A stretch of DNA of 64,000 nt, taken from assembly GCA_017744365.1 (NCBI GenBank), contig JAGIBL010000001.1, forward strand, positions 124,001 to 188,000. Direction: 5' to 3'. Made by a program: the position numbers and the translations under genes. The notes below the pieces were generated by a model. It did not search any database. It worked only from the letters and a program-made list of their open reading frames with translations, and was not told where the DNA came from. Of the stretch, positions 42,015 through 50,600 are shown piece after piece. The DNA is from Nocardioidaceae bacterium (GTDB lineage Bacteria; Actinomycetota; Actinomycetes; Propionibacteriales; Nocardioidaceae). Position 1 is the stretch's first letter. Every line of letters starts with the position of its first letter.

Positions 42015-42766
42015 GAACGCCTCGGTGGCAGCGGGATGAACATGCTCGTCCGGGCCGCGTACTCCGGATAGCCCGGGCGCTTCGTCATCGTCTCCTCGAG
42101 CAGCCTCGCGCCGGTCGCGAAGACGAGGAAGTAGGTCATCGCGAGCGGCGAGAGGATCGTCAGCACGCCGGGCCAGGCCGAGGCGGCCACCGTGAAGACG
42201 CCCCACCACACGCACGCGTCGCCGAAGTAGTTGGGGTGCCGGGTGTAGCGCCACAGGCCGCGGTCCATCACCGGGCCCCGGTCCGGGTCCCGCTTGTACG
42301 CCGCCAGCTGGGCGTCCCCGACGGCTTCGAAGAACACTCCGAACGCCCACATCAGCACACCGGCCACGACGACGTACGGGACGCCGGGTCCGGCCACCGC
42401 GGAGACCTGCAGCGGCAGCGAGACCAGCCAGATCGCGCCGCCCTGCGGGATCCACACCCGGACCAGCGGGCCGCCACGGCCCGAGCCGAGCAGCTCGGTG
42501 TAGCGCGGATCCTCCGGGCGGCCCGCACCGCGGCGGTGGATGTGCCAGGAGAGCCGCAGGCCCCACAGGCTGACGAGCACGGCCAGCAGCCCGGCCCGCC
42601 AGGAGGGGAACAGCGCCGCGCACAGCACGGCGACGGCCGCCAGGGCCAGGCCCCAGGTCACGTCGACCACGGAGATGCGACCCGCCCTGCGCGCGGCGTA
42701 CGCGGTGACGAGCATCGCCAGCACGCAGAGCCCGGCGGTCGCGCCGGTGACGATCAGGAAGTCCAC
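42011..42766 (-). CDS. DUF1295 membrane protein (steroid-reductase/isoprenylcysteine-methyltransferase-like)
   Basis: 251-aa polytopic protein beginning VDFLIVTGATAGLCVLAMLVTAYAA. The C-terminal hallmark is GLWRYTRHPNYFGDACVWWGVF followed by LLEETMTKRPGYPEYAARTSMFIPLPPR, as in DUF1295 and related NADPH-binding membrane reductases. A homologue (Rv0446c) sits next to sigK in M. tuberculosis with a cyclopropane-synthase gene, so a role in lipid modification is likely. It is the last gene of the SigK operon and starts 13 bases inside the preceding gene. Confidence 0.88.
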   Translation of the reverse strand: MDFLIVTGATAGLCVLAMLVTAYAARRAGRISVVDVTWGLALAAVAVLCAALFPSWRAGLLAVLVSLWGLRLSWHIHRRGAGRPEDPRYTELLGSGRGGPLVRVWIPQGGAIWLVSLPLQVSAVAGPGVPYVVVAGVLMWAFGVFFEAVGDAQLAAYKRDPDRGPVMDRGLWRYTRHPNYFGDACVWWGVFTVAASAWPGVLTILSPLAMTYFLVFATGARLLEETMTKRPGYPEYAARTSMFIPLPPRRS

Positions 42767-43932
42767 GGCCGCTCCGCGAGGATCTGGTCGACGCCCATCC
42801 GCCCGTCCCGGAAGGCCATCCGGCCCCCGACCAGGTACAGCCGCCAGACCCGGACGACCTCCTCGGGCACCAGCGTGCGCAGCACCGGCAGTGACTCCTC
42901 GAAGCGCTCGATCCAGGCCTCGACGGTGCGGACGTAGTGCTCGCGCATCGGCTGCACGTCGAGGATCCGCAGCCCGCCCGCGGCGATCAGCCCGACCGTC
43001 TCCTCGACCGGCCGCATCGTCATGTCCGGAGCGATGAACGACTCGATGAACGGACCGCCGCCGGGATGGCTGCCGCTGCGGGACATCTGCTGCACGAGCA
43101 CTCGGCCGCCCGGCTTCACCGAGCGCCGCAGCGTCTCGACGTACGACGGGTAGCGGGCAGCCCCGACGTGCTCGCCCATCTCGATCGAGGCCACCGCGTC
43201 GAAGGTCCCGGTCACGTCGCGGTAGTCGCGCAGCAGGACCTCGACGCCGTCGTGGTCGCGGGCGTCGACGTAGCGCTTCTGCTCGGCTGAGAGGGTCAGC
43301 CCGGTCACCCGCGCGCCGAACTCGCTCGCGGCGTACAGGGACAGCGAGCCCCAGCCGCATCCGACGTCGAGCAGCCGGTCGCCCGGGCGCAGGTCGAGCT
43401 TCTCGCACACCAGTCCTGCCTTCGAGGCCTGGGCGTCCGCGAGGGTGCGGGCACCGGTCCAGTACCCGCAGGAGTAGGCCATCGACTCGTCGAGGATCGC
43501 GGCGTAGAACGCGTTGGACAGGTCGTAGTGGTGGCTGATCGCGGCACGGTCGCGACGCCGGCTGTGCAGCCGGCCGGTCATCGTCGCCTGGGAGGCGGGC
43601 GGGGCGGGCCGGCGGCCGACCACGCCCAGTCGCAGGGCGGTGCCGAGCAGGGGCAGCACCCGCAGGCGGACCTCGCGGGAGGACACCACCGACCGGACGT
43701 GGCTCAGGGCGTCGTCCAGGTCGCCCTCGACCTCGAGCTCGCCGGTGACGTAGGCCTGCGCGGCGCCGAGCTCGCCGGGGCTCCACAGCATCCGCCGCAG
43801 GGCGCGCTTGCTGTGCACGGTGACCACCGGACCCGCTCCGGCCTCGGAGCCGTCCCAGGCGCGCAGCCGCACCGGCAGCTCGCCGACGACGGGCCGCAGC
43901 GCGGAGGCGAGTGCCGGTGCGACCGCGGTCAC
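42754..43932 (-). CDS. Cyclopropane-fatty-acid-synthase-like methyltransferase (first downstream copy)
   Basis: 392-aa SAM-dependent methyltransferase of the CFA/UfaA1 family acting on unsaturated acyl chains of phospholipids. Motifs are SHHYDLSNAFYAAILDESMAYSCGYW, the SAM site LLDVGCGWGSLSLYAASEFGARVTGLTLS, and VASIEMGEHVG. An N-terminal DUF7884-type lobe includes VTVHSKRALRRMLWSPGELGAAQAYVTGELEVEGDL. The GTG overlaps the upstream homologue by GTGA. It is clearly diverged from that neighbour, so the two probably differ in substrate or product (cyclopropane versus methyl or methylene groups). Confidence 0.9.
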   Translation of the reverse strand: MTAVAPALASALRPVVGELPVRLRAWDGSEAGAGPVVTVHSKRALRRMLWSPGELGAAQAYVTGELEVEGDLDDALSHVRSVVSSREVRLRVLPLLGTALRLGVVGRRPAPPASQATMTGRLHSRRRDRAAISHHYDLSNAFYAAILDESMAYSCGYWTGARTLADAQASKAGLVCEKLDLRPGDRLLDVGCGWGSLSLYAASEFGARVTGLTLSAEQKRYVDARDHDGVEVLLRDYRDVTGTFDAVASIEMGEHVGAARYPSYVETLRRSVKPGGRVLVQQMSRSGSHPGGGPFIESFIAPDMTMRPVEETVGLIAAGGLRILDVQPMREHYVRTVEAWIERFEESLPVLRTLVPEEVVRVWRLYLVGGRMAFRDGRMGVDQILAERPWTS

Positions 43933-45134
43933 CGCTCCTCCCGGGTGAGCACGAGCTGCTGCACGTCGAGGTACCCCGAGGCGAACCCGGCGCGCGCGTA
44001 CTCGAGGTAGAAGTGCCACATCCGCAGGAACGTCTCGTCGAAGCCGAGGTCGAGGACGTGCTCGCGCGCGGCGGCGAAGCGCTGGTCCCAGCGGCGCAGC
44101 GTCTCGGCGTAGTGCGGGCCGAAGGAGAACCGCTCGCCGAGCCGCAGCGTCGTGTGCCGGCGCGCGGTCTGCTCGATCGCCTCGGTCGAGGGCAGGAACC
44201 CGCCGGGAAAGATGTACTTGTTGATCCAGGTGTAGGTGTTGCGGGTGGCGAGCATCCGCCGGTGCGGCATCGTGATCGCCTGCAGCGCGACCCGGCCACC
44301 GGGGGCGAGCACCCGGTCCAGGGTGCGGAAGTACGCCGGCCAGTACTCGTGCCCGACCGCCTCGATCATCTCCACCGAGACGACCGCGTCGTAGCTGCCG
44401 TCGAGCGCGCGGTAGTCGAGCAGGTCGACCGTGATCCGGTCCGCCAGCCCGGCGGCGGCGATCCGTTCCAGGGCGAGGCTGCGCTGCTCGCTGGACAGGG
44501 TGATGCTGCGGACGTCTGCACCGCGGCGCGCGGCCCGGATCGCGAGCTCGCCCCAGCCGGTGCCGATCTCGAGCAGCCGGGTGCCGGGCCCCACGACGGC
44601 GGCGTCGAGGATGCGCTCGATCTTGCGCACCTGGGCCTGCTCCAGGTCCTCGGTGCCCTCGAACAGCGCGGCGGAGTAGGTCAGCGTCGGGTCCAGGAAC
44701 GTCGCGAACAGCTCGTTGGACAGGTCGTAGTGGTGCGCGATGTTGCCCCGGCTGTTGGCGGTGCTGGACCGCTGGTGGCGCGGCGGCCGGATCACGTACG
44801 TCGGGCGCAGCCGCTGCATCCAGCGCGGCACCAGGTGGGCCACCTCGCGGCAGAGCACGGTCAGGGTGCCACCGAGGTCGTCGGCGTCCCAGGCCCCGGT
44901 CAGGTAGGACTCGCCGAACCCGATCAGCCCGTGGCTGCCGACCCGGGCGAAGAACTCCTCGGGCCGGTGCAGCGTGATGTCCGCGGGGACGCCGTCGTCG
45001 GACCAGGTGATGCCGAGACGCCGCGTTCCGGCGACGAACAGGCGACGCGCGATCGCGGCGGCCAGGGCGGCACGCGGGCCGGCCGGGACCGGCTCCAGGC
45101 CCGGCCACGCGGGTGCGGTGCGGGTCAGGGTCAT
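43929..45134 (-). CDS. ufaA1: Cyclopropane-fatty-acid-synthase-like methyltransferase (UfaA1-like)
   Basis: 401-aa CFA-synthase family enzyme with NIAHHYDLSNELFATFLDPTLTYSAALF, SAM-binding LLEIGTGWGELAIRAARRGADVRSITLS, and VVSVEMIEAVGHEYWPAYF. A C-terminal TWINKYIFPGGFLPSTEAI segment is typical of UfaA1/Rv0447c-like proteins near sigK. GGAGG is seven bases before the ATG, which overlaps the upstream fusion gene by ATGA. Likely substrate: cis-unsaturated phospholipid acyl chains, by family knowledge. Confidence 0.9.
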   Translation of the reverse strand: MTLTRTAPAWPGLEPVPAGPRAALAAAIARRLFVAGTRRLGITWSDDGVPADITLHRPEEFFARVGSHGLIGFGESYLTGAWDADDLGGTLTVLCREVAHLVPRWMQRLRPTYVIRPPRHQRSSTANSRGNIAHHYDLSNELFATFLDPTLTYSAALFEGTEDLEQAQVRKIERILDAAVVGPGTRLLEIGTGWGELAIRAARRGADVRSITLSSEQRSLALERIAAAGLADRITVDLLDYRALDGSYDAVVSVEMIEAVGHEYWPAYFRTLDRVLAPGGRVALQAITMPHRRMLATRNTYTWINKYIFPGGFLPSTEAIEQTARRHTTLRLGERFSFGPHYAETLRRWDQRFAAAREHVLDLGFDETFLRMWHFYLEYARAGFASGYLDVQQLVLTREER

Positions 45135-47062
45135 CGCACTCCCTCCTGGTGGTGCGGCGGCCGCGGGCGCAACGGCAGCCGCCGGGCCCACAGGGCGAGC
45201 CCGTGCAGCCGGATCAGCAGCGCACCGCGGGCGGCCGCGGGCGCGGTGCGCAGCGGGTGCGTCTCGGTCCGGCGGCCGTCGAGGGTGGCGTCGAAGACCT
45301 CGCCGTCGTCGGTCACCAGCCGCACGCAGACGCGCAGCCGTTCGCCGGGCACGGGCACCACCAGCTCGTAGTGGCCGTCGACGCCGTGGAACGGCGAGAC
45401 GTACATCTCCTTGGGCACCAGCGCCCGGCCGCGCTCGTCCGGGTGCACCAGGTAGGCGTGCCGGTCGCCGTAGGTGTTGTGCACCTCGAGGACGGTCGCG
45501 GCCAGCCCGCCGGTGCCGTCGAAGCACCAGAAGACGCTGATCGGGTTGAAGCAGTAGCCGAGGGCGCGGGCGTTCGCCGCCATCAGGACGCGGGTGGCGA
45601 CGATGCCCTCGCGGGCGAGGAACGCATCGACGTTGGCGCGCAGGCTGCGCGCCGGGTCGCCGAGGTGGTCGCGGGCCTCGAACCTGCCGAGCACGCCGTG
45701 GTCGGGCAGGTCGTCGAGATCGACCAGCCACAGGTGGCTGCGGTGCGTGAACCGCCTCCGCCACGGCGTACGACGAGCGTGCGTGATCGTGCTCGCGTAG
45801 ACCGCCGGCGTGCGCGGTGGTCCCGGCCAGGGGAACCCGAGCCGCGTGGCCGCCGCGACCCCCGAGCGGGCACCGTCCTCGTGGAAGCCCCAGCCGTGCC
45901 AGGCCCCGGCGAAGACGAGACGTCTCGTCTCGATCTCGGGTAGCCGTCGCTGGGCCGCCACCGAGGCCGGCGTGTAGATCGGGTGCGCGTAGTCGCGGGT
46001 GGCGATCACCGTCTCCGGGTCGACCAGGTCGGGTGCGTTCAGGGTCACCAGGTACCGCGTCCCGTCGTACGACGGAAGCCGCATCAGCCGGGTCAGGTCG
46101 TAGGTGACCGTGACCCCGCCGGGCCGGGCGAGCTGGTTCCACGACGCCCACGCCCGCCGGTGCCGCGGAAGCAGGGCGGTGTCGGTGTGCAGCTGGGCGA
46201 GGTTGCGCGAGTACGGCATCGCGCCGAGCACGTCGCGCTGGACCGGCGTCGGGCTGGCCAGCATCGACAGCGCCTGGTCCGGGTGCACGGCGAGGACCAC
46301 GGCGTCGTAGCGGGTGACCCGGCCGTTGCCGTCGGTCACGCTCACCCCGTCGGCCTCCTCGGCCACGGCGGTCACCTTGGTGTCGGTGAGCACCTCGGCG
46401 CCGCGGGTGGCCAGCACGGCGGCCAGCCTGTCGACGTACGAGCGGGAGCCGCCGGTCACCGTGCGCCATCGCGGCGAGCCGAGGACGCCGAGCATGCCGT
46501 GGTGGTCGAGGAACCGGAACAGGTACCGGGCCGGGTAGTCCAGCGCGACCGCCGGTTCGCACGACCAGACCGTGGCCACCAGCGGCTCGGCGAAGTGCTG
46601 CCGGAAGAAGGCCGAGAAGCCGGCGTCGTCCAGGAACGCGCCCAGGGTCCGGTCGTCCTCGGTCGCCAGCAGGGCCTGGGCCCGGCGGTGGAACCGGGGG
46701 ATCTCGGTGAGCATCCGCAGGTACCGCGGCCGGAGCAGGCTGCGCCAGGAGGGGAAGAGCCCGGGCAGCCCGCGTGCGCCGGCCCACTCCAGGGAGCCCG
46801 ACCGGAACGACATCGACATCTCGGCCGGCTGGGTGCGCACGCCGAGCTCGCCGAACAGCCGGCACAGGGTGGGGTAGGTGCGCTCGTTGTGCACGATGAA
46901 CCCGGTGTCGACGGCGATCCCGCCGACGTCGTGGGTGTCCGCGTGCCCGCCGAGCCGGGCGTCCGCCTCGAGGAGGGTGACGTCGGCGTGCGCGGAGATC
47001 ACGTACGCCGCGGTCAGCCCGGCGACCCCGCCCCCGACGACCGCGACCCGCTGCCGCCTCAC
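45131..47062 (-). CDS. Fused FAD-dependent oxidoreductase and DUF1365 protein
   Basis: 643-aa protein joining two families usually encoded by adjacent genes (Rv0449c and Rv0448c in M. tuberculosis). Residues 1 to about 412 are an amine-oxidase-like flavoprotein: RVAVVGGGVAGLTAAYVIS, LLEADARLGGHADTHDVGGIAVDTGFIVHNERTYP, VFAGAWHGWGFHEDG. Residues about 418-643 are DUF1365: HRSHLWLVDLDDLPDHG, ANARALGYCFNPISVFWCFDGTGGLAATVLEVHNTYGD, VPKEMYVSPFHGVDGHYEL. The junction is a short linker with no stop and no in-frame start codon nearby, so a true fusion is likely. GTG 47062 overlaps the rskA stop. Probable role: fatty-acid desaturation or modification with the CFA enzymes. Confidence 0.88.
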   Translation of the reverse strand: MRRQRVAVVGGGVAGLTAAYVISAHADVTLLEADARLGGHADTHDVGGIAVDTGFIVHNERTYPTLCRLFGELGVRTQPAEMSMSFRSGSLEWAGARGLPGLFPSWRSLLRPRYLRMLTEIPRFHRRAQALLATEDDRTLGAFLDDAGFSAFFRQHFAEPLVATVWSCEPAVALDYPARYLFRFLDHHGMLGVLGSPRWRTVTGGSRSYVDRLAAVLATRGAEVLTDTKVTAVAEEADGVSVTDGNGRVTRYDAVVLAVHPDQALSMLASPTPVQRDVLGAMPYSRNLAQLHTDTALLPRHRRAWASWNQLARPGGVTVTYDLTRLMRLPSYDGTRYLVTLNAPDLVDPETVIATRDYAHPIYTPASVAAQRRLPEIETRRLVFAGAWHGWGFHEDGARSGVAAATRLGFPWPGPPRTPAVYASTITHARRTPWRRRFTHRSHLWLVDLDDLPDHGVLGRFEARDHLGDPARSLRANVDAFLAREGIVATRVLMAANARALGYCFNPISVFWCFDGTGGLAATVLEVHNTYGDRHAYLVHPDERGRALVPKEMYVSPFHGVDGHYELVVPVPGERLRVCVRLVTDDGEVFDATLDGRRTETHPLRTAPAAARGALLIRLHGLALWARRLPLRPRPPHHQEGVR

Positions 47063-47760
47063 GTCGCCTTCTCGAAGTCGAAGAGCGCGAGCGGCGCGGT
47101 GGTGGGCTGGTTCGACCCGCCCGCCGGCTCGACGGTGAGACCGGCGGCGGTGGCATCGCCGAGGTCGCCGTCGAGCAGCCGGGCCTGGTCGCCGGCGCCG
47201 TGCATGAGCCCCGCGGAGACCATCCGGCCGTCCTTCTGCAGCCACAGCTGGTAGACCCGGCCGGTGGGGGCCGCGGGCAGGTGCCGGGTGACGATCGCGA
47301 CCCGGCCCTCGGAGCGGGACAGGTACACGGTCGCGCTGGCGCCGTCGGCGAGGTCGACCGAGACGGCCGCGGCGTCGCGGGCCTGGATCACCCGGTCCTC
47401 GGGGCTCTGCGTGCTGCTCGTCCGGGTCTGGTCCCAGAGGACCGCTCCGCCGCCGGCCAGGGCGGCCACCGTCGCCGCGGCGGCGAGTGCGCGGGTCCAG
47501 CGGCGCGGCCGGGTCCGGGTCTCCGGTGTCGGCGGCGGCAGCGGCCGGACGGTGCCGATCTCGGCGAGCACACGGTCGCGCAGGGCGGCCGGCGGAGCGA
47601 CGGGCTGGGGCAGCCGGGCCGCGGCCTCGCGCAGCTCGGCGACCTCGCGCTGGCAGGACGGGCAGGCGGCGAGGTGCTCGGCGAACCGGGCGCGCTCCTC
47701 GTCGTCGAGGGCGTCGACCGCGTAGGCCCCGGAGAGGGCGTGGATCTCGTGGTCGGTCAT
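47059..47760 (-). CDS. rskA: Anti-sigma factor RskA
   Basis: 233-aa membrane-spanning anti-SigK. The N-terminal cytosolic domain contains HALSGAYAVDALDDEERARFAEHLAACPSCQREV, a zinc-finger-like HxxxCxxC. One membrane helix follows (WTRALAAAATVAALAGGGAVLW, about 88-109). An extracytoplasmic RskA C-terminal domain has GRVYQLWLQKDGRMVSAGLM. It is coupled to sigK by ATGA. Family knowledge: it sequesters SigK until regulated proteolysis releases it. Confidence 0.92.
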   Translation of the reverse strand: MTDHEIHALSGAYAVDALDDEERARFAEHLAACPSCQREVAELREAAARLPQPVAPPAALRDRVLAEIGTVRPLPPPTPETRTRPRRWTRALAAAATVAALAGGGAVLWDQTRTSSTQSPEDRVIQARDAAAVSVDLADGASATVYLSRSEGRVAIVTRHLPAAPTGRVYQLWLQKDGRMVSAGLMHGAGDQARLLDGDLGDATAAGLTVEPAGGSNQPTTAPLALFDFEKAT

Positions 47761-48353
47761 CGGCCGACTCCCATCGCGTCGCGCAGCCGGATCAGTCCGT
47801 CCCGGATGCGGGTCTTGGCGGTGCCCACCGGCAGGTCGAGCAGGGTGGCGACCTCGGTGTGCGTGTAGCCCCCGAAGTAGGCCAGCTCGAGTGCCTCCCG
47901 CTGGACCTCGGTGAGCTGGCCGAGCGCGTCGCGCACCCGGCGCGCCTCCAGCGAGGCCTCGGCGGTCTCGACGGTGACGTCGTGCGGCACCTGCTGGCTG
48001 CGCAGGTGGTAGGTGGTGTCCTGGCGGGTGGCGGCCTCGGCGGCGCGGACGCGGTCCACGGCCCGCCGGTGCGCCAGCGTCATCAGCCAGGACAGGGCGC
48101 TGCCGAGGTCGGGGTCGTAGCGGCCGGAGGTGCGCCAGACCTGGAGGAAGACCTCCTGGGTGACCTCCTCGGCCTGGGCCCGGTCGCGGACGACCCGCAG
48201 CACCAGCCCGAAGACGCGGGCGCTGGTCTGGTCGTAGAGACGCGCGAACGACTGCTCGTCCCCGCGTGCGCAGCGGCGCAGCAGCTCACCGAGATCGAGG
48301 CCCGTTCCCTCCGGCGGGTGCTCGCCGGAGGGAACGGGGCGAAGGTGCGACAC
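47757..48353 (-). CDS. sigK: ECF RNA polymerase sigma factor SigK
   Basis: 198-aa ECF sigma. Region 2 is FARLYDQTSARVFGLVLRVVRDRAQAEEVTQEVFLQVWR with SWLMTLAHRRAVDRVR; region 4 is ALGQLTEVQREALELAYFGGYTHTEVATLLDLPVGTAKTRIRDGL. SigK identity rests on the RskA partner and the full neighbourhood of M. tuberculosis SigK-associated lipid genes and a fasciclin lipoprotein. Only 37 bases separate the GTG from the fasciclin stop and no promoter or terminator is seen there. Transcription from the SigK-type promoter at 49067-49093 would make sigK autoregulated. Confidence 0.92.
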   Translation of the reverse strand: MSHLRPVPSGEHPPEGTGLDLGELLRRCARGDEQSFARLYDQTSARVFGLVLRVVRDRAQAEEVTQEVFLQVWRTSGRYDPDLGSALSWLMTLAHRRAVDRVRAAEAATRQDTTYHLRSQQVPHDVTVETAEASLEARRVRDALGQLTEVQREALELAYFGGYTHTEVATLLDLPVGTAKTRIRDGLIRLRDAMGVGR

Positions 48354-48390
48354 GGTGATGGTCCTTGTCGTCGGCTCGGTCCGATTGTCC

Positions 48391-49023
48391 TCAGGACGCG
48401 GGCATCAGGACAGTGTCGACGACGTACACGGTGGCGTTCGCGGTCGGGATGTTGCCGCAGAGCACCTTCGCGCCCTGGACGGTGTAGCTCATCCCGGAGC
48501 CCGCCACGGTGACGGTGTCGCCGGCCAGGGTCTTGTGCTGGCCCGCCAGCTGGTCCGGGGAGAGCTTCCCGGCGACCACGTGGTGGGTCAGGATCTTGGT
48601 CAGCGTGGCCTTGTCCGCGAGCACCTTGTCGAGGGTGGCCTTCGGGATCTTGGCGAAGGCGTCGTCGGTGGGTGCGAACACGGTGAGCGCGTCGGCGCTG
48701 TTGAGGGTGTCCACCAGGCCGGCCTGGGTGACCGCGGCCACCAGGGTCTTGAGCAGCGGGTTGTTGCTCGCCGCGGTGGCGACCGGGTCGGTGGCCATCC
48801 CGTTGAAGGATCCCTTGCCGTCGGCGGGGATGAGCTTGCAGCCGTCGCCGAAAGTGTCGGCGCCGGCGTCCATGCTGGCGGTCTTCGTGGGCTCCGGCTC
48901 GGTGGTGGAGGACGTGCCGCTGGTGTCCGTGGAGTCGTCGTCGCCGCAGGCGGCGAGACCGAAGGAGAGGACGAGGGCGAGGGCGGCGAGTGCGCCGCCG
49001 CGACGCAGAGAGGAGGTGGCCAT
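48391..49023 (-). CDS. Fasciclin (FAS1) lipoprotein, MPT83/MPT70-like
   Basis: 210-aa surface lipoprotein. The lipobox LAAC (Cys26) follows MATSSLRRGGALAALALVLSFG. A Ser/Thr/Glu-rich linker precedes one FAS1 domain: VTQAGLVDTLNSADALTVFAPTDDAFAKIP, LTKILTHHVVAGKLSPDQLAG and NATVYVVDTVLMP. In mycobacteria, MPT70 and MPT83 of this family are the main SigK targets. Here the gene lies directly upstream of sigK, with GGAAGG before the ATG and a SigK-type promoter 44 bases upstream. Role: extracellular adhesion or protein interaction, by family. Confidence 0.92.
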   Translation of the reverse strand: MATSSLRRGGALAALALVLSFGLAACGDDDSTDTSGTSSTTEPEPTKTASMDAGADTFGDGCKLIPADGKGSFNGMATDPVATAASNNPLLKTLVAAVTQAGLVDTLNSADALTVFAPTDDAFAKIPKATLDKVLADKATLTKILTHHVVAGKLSPDQLAGQHKTLAGDTVTVAGSGMSYTVQGAKVLCGNIPTANATVYVVDTVLMPAS

Positions 49024-49066
49024 GGTTCGAGCCTTCCGATGTCCGGCGTGAGTGCTGTCGTCGGTG

Positions 49067-49093
49067 ATTCGGAGCCGAGCGGCGAACGGATGG
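49067..49093 (-). promoter_or_regulatory. SigK-type promoter of the fasciclin-sigK operon
   Basis: Minus strand: CCATCC (49093-49088), 15 bases, CCGAAT (49072-49067), with 43 bases to the fasciclin ATG. Both hexamers match the SigK consensus I recall from mycobacteria (CCATCC...CCGAAT); the spacer here is 15. It lies just after the stop of the molybdopterin oxidoreductase gene. Confidence 0.7.
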
Positions 49094-49096
49094 GTC

Positions 49097-50593
49097 TCAG
49101 GCGACCGTGACGACGATCTCCTGGATCCCGCTGGAGCCGGCCGGGAACGAGCTCGCCCGCACCGCGGTCTGCTCGGTGCCGTCCTGGCCGATCGCACGGA
49201 CGGCGATCTGGTGCTTGCCCGGGGTCGCGTCCCAGGCGAGGTACCACTGCCGCCAGTAGTCGACTCCGGCGTCGGGGCCCAGGGTGGCGCTCTGCCAGGG
49301 GCCGCCGTCGAGCCGGACCTCGACCGCCGCGACGCCGACGTGCTGGGCCCACGCGACGCCGCCGATCGCGCGCCGGCCGGCCGCGACCGTCGCCAGCGGT
49401 CGTGGGGTGTCGATCCGGCTGGAGAGCTTGATCGGTGCATCGGTGGCCCAGCCGCGCCTGGTCCAGTACGCCTCGTCGCGCTCGTACGTCGTGAGCCGGA
49501 GCGTCTCGAGCCACTTGGTCGCGCCCACGAACCCGTACAGACCGGGGGTGACCAGGCGGGCCGGGAAGCCGTGCTCGCGGGGGAGCACGGACCCGTTCAT
49601 GCCGAGGGCCACCAGCGCGGGCCGGTCGGTGAGCGCGGGCAGCGGGGTGCTGATCCGGAAGTCGTCGACGTCGATGGAGAGCACCTGGTCGGCCCGCGGG
49701 GACGGCCCGGCCTGCTCGAGGAGCGTGCGGACCGGGACACCGAGCCAGCGGGCCGCGCCGACGAGCTTGCCGCCGACGGTGTTCGACACGCAGGTCAGCG
49801 TGATGTCGTGCTCCTCGACGGCGAGGTCGCGCAGCTCGTCGTAGGAGAACGACAGCTCGCGCTCGACCATCCCGTCGACGTGCAGGCGCCAGCGGGTGTG
49901 GTCGACGAGCGGGACGGCCAGCTTGGTGTCGACGCGGTAGAAGGACCGGTTCGGGGTCCGGAACGCCGAGATCCCCGGGTGCTTCGCGTCCAGCCCGGCC
50001 GGCAGGTCCGGCAGGGGCGCGGTCACGCGCGGCAGCACGATGTCGGAGATCCGGGCGCGCGCCTTCACGATCCACTGGCCCGCCCCGGCCATCGCGACAC
50101 CGGCGAGCGCGACGACGCCCGCGCCGAGGAGGAACGTGCGCCGGGATGGGTCGGTCGGGGCGGCGCGTGGCCGCGTCCTGAGCAGGGCGGTCAGGGTGCC
50201 CGTGCCGACCGCCGCCGCGACCAGGGACGGCACCACGTCGCTCGCCGACGCGCCCGGCCGGTGCAGGGCGGCGGCGCCGGCCAGCGCGACCAAGCCGACG
50301 AGCAGGGCGGTGCCCAGCCCTGACCGGCGGCGCGCGACGACGCCGGCCGCGGCGGCGAGCAGCAGCGTCACCGCGAGCACGCTGCCGACCAGGATCGCCT
50401 TGTCGGCGGTGCCGAACGTGCGCACCGCCCATTCCTTGACCGGGGTGGGCGTCGCGTCGATGACGGTGCCGCCGACGGCGTAGACGGGCGAGGCCTGCGG
50501 GTTGGTGAGCGCGGCGACCAGGTGGGCGGCGGCCATGCCGAGGCACGCCGCGAGCATGCCCGCCAGTGCTCCCGTGACCAGTCGGCGTCCCAT
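49097..50593 (-). CDS. Membrane molybdopterin-dependent oxidoreductase (sulfite-oxidase fold)
   Basis: 498 aa. About four N-terminal membrane helices (residues 5-140) are followed by an internal Tat-like SRRTFLLGAGVVALAGVAMAGAG (Arg151-Arg152) and then an Oxidored_molyb domain. This has DHTRWRLHVDGMVERELSFSYDELRDL, the molybdenum-ligand Cys268 in ITLTCVSNTVGG, and HGFPARLVTPGLYGFVGATKWLETLRLTTYE. A Mo-co dimerisation-type beta domain ends the protein. It may act on sulfoxides or similar extracytoplasmic substrates. The SigK-type promoter upstream places it in the SigK regulon; the neighbouring fasciclin-sigK operon begins 30 bases after its stop. Confidence 0.88.
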   Translation of the reverse strand: MGRRLVTGALAGMLAACLGMAAAHLVAALTNPQASPVYAVGGTVIDATPTPVKEWAVRTFGTADKAILVGSVLAVTLLLAAAAGVVARRRSGLGTALLVGLVALAGAAALHRPGASASDVVPSLVAAAVGTGTLTALLRTRPRAAPTDPSRRTFLLGAGVVALAGVAMAGAGQWIVKARARISDIVLPRVTAPLPDLPAGLDAKHPGISAFRTPNRSFYRVDTKLAVPLVDHTRWRLHVDGMVERELSFSYDELRDLAVEEHDITLTCVSNTVGGKLVGAARWLGVPVRTLLEQAGPSPRADQVLSIDVDDFRISTPLPALTDRPALVALGMNGSVLPREHGFPARLVTPGLYGFVGATKWLETLRLTTYERDEAYWTRRGWATDAPIKLSSRIDTPRPLATVAAGRRAIGGVAWAQHVGVAAVEVRLDGGPWQSATLGPDAGVDYWRQWYLAWDATPGKHQIAVRAIGQDGTEQTAVRASSFPAGSSGIQEIVVTVA

Positions 50594-50600
50594 GGCAGTG

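Noticed and set aside
45131-47245. Longer start (47245) for the FAD oxidoreductase-DUF1365 fusion
   Set aside because: The extra residues are Arg-rich shadow of rskA; the GTG at 47062 begins directly before the Rossmann motif and overlaps the rskA stop.
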